Below, piece after piece: positions 47,601 through 59,600 of a stretch of DNA of 64,000 bases. The DNA comes from Clytia hemisphaerica (lineage: Eukaryota > Cnidaria > Hydrozoa > Leptothecata > Clytiidae). Both the position numbers and the translations under genes were made by a program. Each line of letters begins with the position of its first letter. The stretch's first letter is position 1. The notes beneath the pieces were generated by a model. The model saw only the letters and a program-made list of their open reading frames with translations. It was not told the DNA's origin and made no database searches. The stretch is from positions 1,756,536 to 1,820,535 of the forward strand of contig CACVBU010000292.1 in the NCBI GenBank assembly GCA_902728285.1. Direction: 5' to 3'.

Positions 47601-50600
47601 GTACCAATCTATAAGACTTCTCATGTACTTGTCTTGTGTTGATATTTTAACAAGCTCTGTTGCATTCTTGAGATTTATCACCGAAATTAACGGTATTTAT
47701 GAGAATTGCACGCTGTTGGCTGCTTTCTATTTCATACAAATATTCTCGTTCTACTTAACAATGTATCTTTTCGCGTTGACGGGACTCGACCGATACTTAC
47801 GTATCAAATACTTGGAAGAATACTCGAATGTTTTCACAAAGGGACGTTTCCGTTTTGTTATGGTTTTATACGTATTGATCTGTTTGGCACAGTCAACTGT
47901 GACCAGCATATTGAATACCACCAATTACATCGGATATGCCTTCACATATACATTCCCCGTCAATGTGATCATCTTCATTTCAATTTTCATACCTCACACC
48001 TTATCCATCCTCAAATTGCGCCTATATCAGAAAACCAACCAAAACATATCAGATGCTACTAAGGGCGTCATGAAGATAACCAAAGTTTATTTCTATCTTT
48101 TCATTGGTACAATTGGGATGATAGTCATCTTTCAAATTCAATGGAAGTATAACCCCCGCGGGTTTCAAACACTAGCGATCAGAAATTTCATCGGTGTGTG
48201 GCCTCCCTTGACGGGAATAATAAACGGTGTAGCGTTCATGATCATAAACCCTCCTACGAGATATCTGATCTCAAGAATTCATTGCCATTGGAGATGTTGT
48301 CGTCCAGGCCCCGAAGTCAATCCAGACATCGAATTGAATGTTTTTCCAGCAGTTCAATTGAATGATATTCGATAGACGCTTTATGTTTTCCGACACGCTA
48401 TCAACCCTTTCGCTTAAAACTTTTTGAGATGTGATTGGTTCAGGATTTATCAGTATCGACTGACGTCAAATGCCTACATGGGTTATGCAACTTTTTTTGA
48501 TCAATTGGTCGACCGACCCTTGTATTGGCTAAATATAAATCTTCTAAACAGTTTGAGTATCGTTTACACTAACAGAGAATCTTTGTCGTATATTGATGCT
48601 TTGATGAAAAAAGCGAGGCTGCCCTGTGATCAAGGATGGACGTTACATTGGTATGTACATGTTATTTGATAGACGCGTTATAGTTTCCACAAACACTCCT
48701 TACAATTGGAATGGTCAAAGTATTTATAATATCGTGTAATAAAATTCATTCTCTCTGACGTTGTACGTAGATTGTTGTATAAATCCTGTTTTAAAAGTTA
48801 CATACCTTGAAGAGAGTGAATGAATAACAAAACAATTGGTCTGTCATCAAATGATCTCTTGCGTATGTCTGGCCAGCCATTGCTATCTTTCTTGCCTAAG
48901 AAAAAAAGTGCTTAGTCGTCAATTTTTATTTTATATGAATCGACACAGATGTGGAACAGGTCAGGAAAAGGAAAAGAAAAACATTTTTTTTTAGTTTCTT
49001 CTTAAAAATATTTGCAAGTGCTCCCAGATTATTATTCATTTGTTCTTAGTTTCCAATTTTAAGCCTGTTCTTATAAAAAAGGCGTGTAGCTGACAGGCAG
49101 TAAAATGATATAGTTGGTAGAAAAAGAAGACAAATTTAATAATTACCTTGGTATATATCAAGAAAAGCTAACCTCTTTATCATGTGATTTCGCCCATTTG
49201 ATTTTCTCTTCAAGATCACTTAGATCGCGTTTAAAAGGTATGTAATGAACCATGGACTGAAGATCATGGTAGAAATGTTCATAGTAGTGTGAGTCTTGTT
49301 TAAACACTACTGAATCACCTGCCAATAAATACGGGAATCGGTACGCAGCCACTGTACCGTCAATATTCAACTGGTATTTGTACTGAGAAAATAAAAGACA
49401 ATGAATTTGACCATTTGTAAGGAAATTAAGTAGAGGACGATTGGGATCATTGACTTACTAGCCCGAAGGGCTAGACTCGAGACTTCTGAATGGGAAATGA
49501 AGCCACTTATTTCCCCTCCAGAACGCCCACGCGTGGTTTTTACACAAACGCCGGATTGAAAAAATTCAGTCCTCAAAAACAAAGGAACCACTGGATACAA
49601 TCCGTCGTCATGACTACGGCGCGTTGTAGGCGCATTCTGGTTGAGAAATAACGGCTTCACTTTTTCTTGCCTGGGGAAAGGTTAGAGATTCTACTCTAGC
49701 CCTTCGGGCTTTAAACTCGATGATTGGGATACTCTTAGTAGACATTAGAGAGTTTACGTAACTGCGATTTTCTGCGACGGAGATGGTTAGCTTATCATTT
49801 GTTTAGATCCTGACTGAATGAGAACGACGGTGAACTGGCACTTTACCGTCCTCCATTTTCCGGGTCAGAACTGAGTGTTATTCCTAATTGGTTCGATCAA
49901 TCCGCCGTCCTCAAAAGTGCAGATACATTAACTCGCTATTGCGAAAAAAAGGTTCAGTTAACTTTCGGTAATTCGAACTCGAACAAGAGAAGATTTAATT
50001 ATTCGAATTACAGAGTGGTTCAAAGTATACAAATTATTTTACAAGTGGCTGCTTCCCTTGCCGGGAAGTAAGAATTAGTTCGAACCAGCGAAAGTCCTTT
50101 ACATCTAGACATCGGGAAAACTTAACTTTGAGACATCAATAGGTTTCAAGTCAACACCAAGAAACAAGAAACGTCTCAAAATAGGACCACTAAAAGCTGT
50201 TATTAAGGGAAATGAAAACAGACATAACGTACATATTTACCTTAAAGAAATCGAAGAAAGATACGTGCTGGTTCTTGGGTCCGTACTTTTTCTCATCGTA
50301 TTCAAAGAAGAAGAAGTTGGTCATACCAACATCAAACAAACCAGTTTTTTCGCGTCCCATCACAGTTAAATCCAACCTCTCTTGCCGACTATCACGACCA
50401 CGGAAAAAACCTTTCTCGATTTTACCTTTCCATTTCGGTCCGGTATTCCCTTGCACTGATAACATGTCTAAAGATACTCTAAAAGAAGAGAATGGAAATA
50501 TAAGGATGGTTAAGTTGATTTTTTTTTCATCGATCTGGCATACATTTGCACTGGCATCAATGCAGCCACTTAATAGTGACTTTATGTGTGTTTTCTGCGG

Positions 50601-53600
50601 CGGACGGAGACGGTATAGTTCTAATTTGTCTACATCCTGACTGACTGAGGACGACGGTAAATTAACACTTTTACCGTCCTCGATTTTCCGGTGCAGAACT
50701 GCGGGTTTTTCCAAATCACTTCAGTCACTTTACTGTTCTCAAAAGAATCGCATACGCATGCTAGGCCCGATCTAGAACTCTAGGATTTGAACCTATTCCC
50801 CGTTATAAGTAGGTTGTTTGATCAACAAAACCAAATTTGCTATTGAATCTTAATAACAAAAGAAAGTTACCTGCCAAGAGCTTCGAGTGCAGATTCGGTC
50901 AAATCGTAAGTTGGCATGACAATATCAAAAGTCTCATCGGACCCACACCATGATAAAATCGGAATTGGTGGCTTTTTACGTTCGCTCAGCGGCCAGTCAC
51001 CAAGGTTGGAGAAGAATTCAAGATCAGGCAGTTTTACCTGGAATGCAAGTTTATTATAAAAACGTGATAAATCAAGATAGGAGCAGTTTTACTTACATCA
51101 TTTTCGTTGAATACTTTCGCTCGCAAGAATTATATTTCTTTCACCATAGTTTCATACCCCCTTCTGCAAGGAGGATGGGTTCTAAAAGTTTTCCAAAGAG
51201 GGTAGGAGCAAAAGGAAAAATGGAAATCCAGGGAGAATAATTTCAACATTTTTGGGGAGAAAAAAACACAGAAGCGGTGGGAAAAGTATTTTTTCATTTT
51301 CAGGGGCGGTGGATTGGACAGCCGGGCAATTTAAAATTCATGGGGGAGGAGACTCACCCAGGAGGAAACTTTGCTTCATGCACGACGACTTTTTCTGATT
51401 TTTCATCCAAAAGTAGTACCAAACAAAGGCTACTTTCATCACAAAAGTCACTAGCGTAGACAAGAGGGGTGCAAAACTTGTATGGGAGAGCAGAATCTTT
51501 TGACACTGTGATTATTTATTCATACAGATTCATATTATAAAAGATACAAATCTTGCTCAATTCCCTCTTGTCTACGCTACTGTTAGTAACTTGTACCACT
51601 GGAAAACTTGTTAATAATTAACCCATCAGAAGACTTAAGACCTAATGTAAAATAATTTGCTTTCTCGTGTCAGCGTTTTCCATCTTCAAAACCTCGTTTC
51701 ATGCAAAAACATGCAAAGGCCGATTCATATCCCTTATAGCAAACCAAATCAGATAGAATTAAAGGATGGATATTTTGGCAGCCTGAGTGAAAGTTACCTT
51801 ACGAATCAATGAGAACAGCCAAGCATCCATGAAAATTGAGAACCCAACATGTTGACCATAACATTTACGATAGACCTGAAATGGAAACAATAATTCTAAG
51901 CTTGTCTTTTAATAATTGCTCGATTTTTTAAGATGACTGCTTGAATTTTAAAGATAAATGTGGGAAAAGGACTTAGGCATATTTCTTAGGCCCAACTGTT
52001 ACCTTGAACAGACCCTAGAAATTTTAATAAACTTCCCCAGATAGTACAGAAAGTCTCCCAGAATTGACTGCTAAGTATGACAAGGCATTTTTCCAGTGTT
52101 GAATTAACCATATATTTCTTAATAATGGGCTTCTAATTACCCCTGTACAGGCGGTCAAGCGAAGAGTTGATGTCAGATTCAAGTTTAACTGAAGTTGAGA
52201 GAAGTTCATTTTTCTAACCATAAACAAGAAGAAACCTTATTATGTACGACACTGTAATGACAAAGAGCATGGTGGGTACCAAACTCTCGTATCGCGTCTT
52301 CTTTCATCTTCGTGAGGTCGATTTGAGGGAATGGTGACAAATCACGTGATATCTGTGCATACGATTGTGGACACTTCATTTCAGACAGCCATCTCTGCTC
52401 GTCATTTTCTGGACAATCGCATCGTTCGTGATATAATAAGCCTAGAACAGAAGGATAAAAGCATTACCGTTCTCTTTAGCTTCAACTGATTTTTTAAGAC
52501 GAACACTTTTCATTAGGTGGGCAATCATCTACACGTTTTTTATAAGAACAAAAAGCTTCGAAGGCCAAAATCTTAAGAACAAGTTAAGAGCATTTTAAAG
52601 CTTTGCTGACTCAAAATACCCAAATTCTTAGGAAAATAGACAAAAATGCTCAAAAATGGCGAAAATAAGAACATGTTAAAAACATTTTAGACTTAAAACT
52701 CAAAAAGTTAAGAACATCAGAAGGCTTCAAAAGCTTCGGGTGTTCTTATAAAAAAACGTGTTTAGACGAACTGAGCTCAAAGTAACTTACTTCGGAAATT
52801 AAGAGCTCTTTTAGAATTGACACTATTATTGACTTAACAAACCGACCTAAAACAAACTCATACTATCCCTGGAAACATTAACCCATACCCTGATTGGATA
52901 TCAAATTGAATGGGCCATTCACATTGACCAAGTTGTGATGACTTCAACATCGAATAAAACGAGATTTTCTTACATGACATTGTACCATAGGGTTCTTTTT
53001 TTTAAAGGGGGTAAAAATAATCAACAAGCTCTCCCCACGCGCCGATAGCTGTCTCATAAAAGTATTAATAAAAAATACGAAATATTAAAAAAAAACTTGA
53101 GCGAAATAGAGAATCAGTTAGTTGTCCGATTCCGTCAACTAAGAAAAAGTGACGAAATACTTCCTCATCTATCTCACAGGACGGGATTAAATACATCCCG
53201 CTAAGAAGCGGAACTCGACTATAAAAAGACCATGAAAAATTGCTTTTAATCCTAAAAAAAAAAGAATTAGATATAGTTCTTATAAAAAGTAAGATTTTCT
53301 AATAATATTTTCAAGATAGTCATAACAGTTACTTAAGATAATTAAGGAGGATTAATATGTTATGCTGTGATCAATTTTATTTGAAGGGAAAAGAAAAGGA
53401 AGATGAAATTTATTAAAAAAGTAAGACGAAAAACAGTTCAAACTTTTCATTACAAAGTGAAGAAACAAGATTCGAAAATAATAGTTGACAAAACAAGCAA
53501 CAAACCAATTTTTGTGAGAATTGATTTTCAGTTTTAATAACGAAAGAAGTGTTAAAGCCAGATTGACATTATGTTTTCCGAGGTCTGAATCGCTGCTTCA

Positions 53601-56600
53601 AAATCGCTGAGCTTGCATAAAGATTGCAGTTATTCAACCAATCATCAAAACAACAAGCAACATGCTGAATGGACCTACCTGATGATGAAACTTAGATAGC
53701 AATAAGGAGAAAAACAATCATTAAGAAAATATAGCGCTTAGCGAAAATGCATTAAATGTCATCATTGATTGTTAATGGGGGGGGGGGGGGGTTTAGGGAA
53801 AAAAGAAATAGAAAGTTCCGGTTGCAAAATTGCAAAAGTTTTATTGACAATTGAATCATGCTTGATGGTGGCATTGTTATCAATAATTTTTTAAGTGAAA
53901 AAACAAAGAAATGTATGGAAAAAGCCCAATTCAAATCTGCAAAAACGGCGATTTCCGGCATATTTCCGGCATTTTCGGCCGGAAAAATCTTTTTCTCAAA
54001 AATCGGACTCGGCAATGATTTGGGCATTGTTAATGCGCATCTTTGAGCAAAAAATTAGAAAAAACTAATGATAAAATCTCGAGAAAATGCCAAAAAACCT
54101 GTTTTTCCGGCATATTTCCGGCATTTTCGGCCGGAAAATTTTTTTTTCTAAAATCAGGCTCCGTCACATTTTAGGTATTATCATTTTGCATCAGTGTGCA
54201 AAATTTCATAAAAAAATATAAAGTACAGCTCGAGAAAATCAAGAAATACTGTTTTTCCGGCGAAAATGGGCTGCACCGGGGATTTTTAGAAAGTTCCGGC
54301 TTCAAAACTCAGTTCTATTGACGATTGAACCATGCTTCATGGTGGGCATTGCTGTTAATAATGTTTTTGAGTGAAAAAACAACGAAATATAAGGAAAAAG
54401 TCCGATGAAAATCTGCAAAAATGGGGATTTCCGGCATATTTCCGGCATTTTCGACCGGAAAAAAATTTTTCTCAAAAATCGGACTCGGCCAAGTTTTGGG
54501 CATTGCTAATACGCATCTTTGTGCAAAAAATCAGAAAAAACTAATGATGAAATCTTGAGAAAATGCCAAAAAACCGGTTTTTCCGGCATATTTCCGGCAT
54601 TTTCGGCCGGAAATAAATTTTTTTCGAAAATCGGGCTCCGTCACATTTTGGGCATTACCATTTTGCATCATTGTGCCAAAAATAAAAAAAAACTAATGAG
54701 CCAATCCTGAGAAAAGCTGGTAACAGACGGACGGACGAACGGACGAACGGACGGACATCGGTTAATTTATAGGACCTCTACCCCACCGGGGTAGGTCCAA
54801 AAAATAGCGCGTGATGTAACTTAATTGTTCTATTCAACACTACAATGTCTTCACTTTAATATGACATTTTAATTACCAGATAGAGTTCACAATGTTTTGA
54901 CTGCAAAGTGTCGAATAAGAATTGGAATGAATTGTCTGCGTTTTGAATGGAGCTGTGACATGTTTTTTGCAGAATAAGCAAACAGACTCGTGAATAGTGG
55001 CTTTAATATAAATAAAACTGGTGCTATAACAGTAATACGATTCGGCGATGGGTACAATATATTTCTTAATCTTATTGGCACTGGCGACTGCCTCTTTGAG
55101 TTGTTGCAGCAATACCACATCAAAAACTAGCGATTGTTTAGCAGTAGTTCAAAGCATATCAGGTTGGGAAGACAAGTATTCGTTCAAGAGAGTATGGTTT
55201 TCGCAAAACTTAACTGTAAATGTTGAAAATGAGGGGGAAAGAATAAGTCTGGGTGAAAAATACACCAACATTTGGAAGTTAAGAGAACAATTGAGAACGT
55301 GTGATCGAATTGATTTAAGAATGAAGATAGATATCAAAACAAAATTATTGATTAAGGTGCTATCAGAAACACACGAGTCCACTGAAATTGATACAATGAA
55401 AGAACACAGACTGGAAAAAACTAGTTTGAATGCATTTTCAGAACTACAAACAGTGCTGAAGACTAAATGTATTATGGTGTTAACACATATCCATTCTTCA
55501 CAGGATAATAAGAAATTTAGTTGGAATCTCTATAAAATCCTTTTGCGAAAAAACCTAACAGAAAACTGTACCAGACATGAAGTATTTGACGGCTCAACTG
55601 AATCACTATATAAACTAGTAAACAACATTAAACTCATGTCCAGTACTATGTTATCAGTTTACCTGATAACAGCACCTCTTTCTCCGTTCGACCTCAAAAA
55701 GCTGCTCATATCCGATTATAAAGAGGAGGCAAGCGATGAAGATCCGAATACAATATTTTGGATAATAATGGACGACGTTGTCCGGTATTTGACTCCTCAA
55801 GAGAGATCACAACAATATCGTACAGTCGTCATTGAACGAAAAAACTACCTGTATATGGTTCGAAAAGGTCTTCAAATTTGCAACACTGGTACAACATTCA
55901 ACAAAGAGCGCGAACAAGATGATGATATAGTTTTTGCAATTGTTAAAGTTGGAGGCATACCCAACTACAGAATAAGTTTTCAAGACAATAAATTTAAGGT
56001 GAATATAGCTCTTATCTGGCTTTTGATGTAGAAGTTCTTCCGACACGCTAAAACTCTGAAAGTCGGGAAGATTTTTAACATCTGGTAGTCTAAATAATGG
56101 AGTTTTGCAAGACCACGCCATGCATTTTGCAGCGGGAATAGCCCACGTTTTCGGGTGTCGGGTCTAACCAAAGTATTTTTCAGCCTTACGCAAAAGGGTA
56201 GTTGAACCCGACTTGGCATGCGGCACATCAAAGGCCGACAATTATTCCTTTCCATTGGAAAATTGGCCCGCTATTTAAGAGCTTTAGCCCACGCTTAAGC
56301 AAATAAGCCATCAGAATATCAGCTAAATATATCCCTCGCTATGAGTGCTCGTTATTTCTTGTCCTGTATAAAATGTATGAATGTCACTCCAGTACCTTAC
56401 AGGTATTTTTATCCTGCATCCGCGTCAATCGTAAAAAAGGACAAAATTTAAGGGTGGCTCAAGAATTGTCGTGCCTATTTTACTTAGTTTAGTTTTAAAA
56501 CTTTTATTTTTGCAGCTGGAAAGACTAGTCTCTAAGAACGATCTCCGCAACATTAATATAAATGGTGGCGCAATGAAGTCGTTAATGAAACAATTGAACA

Positions 56601-59600
56601 TAGTGTCTATACTTGAGGAGCCTTTCCTAATGCACCATTCATTTGATGGTGAGAATCTGTGCAGCAGTCAAAAGATGGTGTGTGAGATTCCCATCCATAA
56701 TGGTACCTCCATGTGGACGAAATCTTGTTGCTATGGTTACGCGGTGGATTTGATACAACAATTAGTTCATCATTTAAACATCAAAGTGAGACTGTACACG
56801 GTTCGAGATAACAAATATGGCGCATTTAACGAAATTACACAACAGTTCAATGGGATGATTGGTAAGTTATAATTTGATCATTGAATATATGGCCACGAGG
56901 CGAATCTAAAACCTTTAATATTTCCAACATAATACACCTTTTCGACCGTAGCCGCCAATTGCCGCGCGGGCATTTTGTGTCCGCTTTATCCCACTAAAAC
57001 CGTACCAGTCCTTTTTTCGCATCTATAGACAATAGAAAAAAGCGTAAAAAAAGGATTGGATCGAGTTTAGAGGGGTAATCAAATAATTAAGTGGCACGCG
57101 CCTGACCGCGCGATTACGGTGGAGAGGTGTATCGGGCGGTACTTTACTTTTTGTCAACACTCTCAAGGGATCTGGCACCTAATCACGTCATCCTGTCGAT
57201 CGAAAGGGCTTAAGCATCCTTAAGGTCAGACTACTATCAGAACTTTGTTCATAACTTGAAACTGGTTTTTAGGCGATGTGATATCTGGCACGGCGTCAAT
57301 GGCTGTGGCTGGACTGTCCATAACAGAAGTTAGAGGAAAATACGTCAAGTTCACAGCACCATTCATGCAAGCTAGACTCAGTATTTACACGTTGAAAAAA
57401 ATACCCAGATACGAACACAGTCTAAACTTTTTACCACAGATCGAGTTTACAGCAAAAGGTAAAGACTATAAGATAAGGAAAATTGTGTTTTTGGAAGACA
57501 AGACCCCTATTTACCCAATGCTATCGGCTTGATGGCCCAGAGACACATGACTTTACTATCAAAGCTTTACGGATTACGCATCAATCCTTTAGTTTTTACT
57601 TGAATCTTATACTAAAACCTTCATCAAATCTTTTATCTTAGACCAGTCTTTAAAGCTTTTGCTTTTAAATAAGAGTGATATTGTTTGCTTAATTATCAAT
57701 TTTTTGCTCATATCAGCATAATATAACAATAGGGAGACAATGTCCTGATGTGAAACATGTGTCTGATATGAAACGGGAACACTTATGTAAAAATAAAGCC
57801 TTTAACGGTTGTCAAGGACAACATTTAAAAGCAGAATGCTATAATCAACCAATCTTCTTTCAGTCATCGTTGCTGGGGCGTTCCTGTTTGGAGGTGTATA
57901 CCTGTACCTTATCGATAATTTCATGCTATGGTGGAAACACCGCAAGGTGCAGAAGCAACGAAAATATTATGCATACCTGGAGAGTATATCGTACGTGGCT
58001 GGACTGTTATGTCAACGTGATTTAGTTGGTAGTAAGCTACCAATCAGCCAATCAGGAAAATTGATATCTCAACTGTTCGCAGTGGCTTTTCTGGTGGTCA
58101 ATACATTCATAATTGCTACCATTACAGCCAATAGGATCGTAGATGGCAAGTTAGTACAAGAATTTAAAGGACTTAAAGATGAAAAGGTAATTTAAAGTTT
58201 TTAACTAAAATGCTGCAGAAATTGGAGAAGGAAAAAAACTGTTGTAAAAGTTTAGGATTGGACGACTTTTTTTCGTAACTCCATGACACATGAACTAATG
58301 CTTAGTTTTTGGTCTCGTTTTTAACAGATTTATAAAGCCCGAACTGCTTGATGTCGTGCTTTAAGGGCTCTGACCATAGTGAATTTTTCATAATTGCCGT
58401 GTTTAAAATGTGTTTTCTGACTGATGTAACCAACAAAACTATGGCATGTTATACATTTTCTGTTAGACAAACTATTCCTAAATTTGAAAATTCAAAAATT
58501 GCATTGAAAAAAATTGATGAAGAAGAAAATGAAGACTTTTGCGAGGAAGCGTATTTCAACTTTGAAGAGCTTAGTTTCGGCGAAGAAAAAACATTTTGAA
58601 AAAATTTTCGCAGTAGATTGTGTATCTTTTACCGAACAATAAAAATTGTTGCGGAAAATTTTTGTAAATGCTTCTTTGTCTCGAAATCTTCAAAATAGTG
58701 GTTTTTCATCAATTTTTCATCTGGATTTTGCTTAAATAAACAGTCATAACTTTTGACACATCTTTTTAGAAAAATTTTCCGCAAAATTTAAAATAGTTCA
58801 ATTCTTTGCGGACAGTGTAAAGAAATTTTGAAACAAAAAGGTTAATTACCCATTCAAACTTAGCTATTTAAAAATAAATGACATGATTCTTCAATTGTGC
58901 AAAAGGTTTTAAGAATTTTAGATTTAAACTATAATTATTCTTAATGACATCATTGCATAAATTGATTAATTTTATGATCATGAAAGTAATAAATGATTCA
59001 TTGCTATTATGGGAATTTACTTTTATTAATGGTGAACAATGTTTAACTTCGAAATCCAATGTGTAAGCGATGAACATTTTGCTCTAGGCTTGGCTTGGCT
59101 TGTAATTATTCTGCCGTAATTAGCTTGATGCATACTTTATAGAGAGTTTTGATTTAAAAGATGAGGTTTTAGATACACAAAGTTTGATACTAAATATCTG
59201 ACGAAGGAACTAATATTTCACAATTCTGTAAACGCAGTTTTTTGCTAGTTCCTAAAAGGAACCTTCAGCCAAAATATCGACACTAAACTGAAATACTGAT
59301 TTTTGACTATGGTCAGAGCCCTTAAGCCATCACATGCAAAAAAAAGTGAATATCGGAAAAAATATTGTTGCCATTGTTTTCGAAAACCCGCAAAGCTTCT
59401 GATTGGTCAAGCGCTGAAATTATATTTTAATGTCACGTGACTTAGGTAGGATTTCCTACCTAACCACGTCTAGCCATTCCGGCTTTATAAATCTATGGTT
59501 TTTAAGGAATTAATTCAGTGCAATGACGATTCGATAATAAATAGACATTTTGCTTTGATTTTTTTTTGAGAAAGTAAGTCCCGACAATACTCAAACTTAG

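Noticed and set aside
55007..55014. TATAAATA just before the glutamate-receptor start
   Set aside because: Only about 34 bp from the ATG, leaving almost no 5' leader; common by chance in AT-rich sequence.
58348..58599. 83-codon ORF in glutamate-receptor intron 4
   Set aside because: It overlaps the edge of a TTAA-bounded element and has no transposase or other domain signature.
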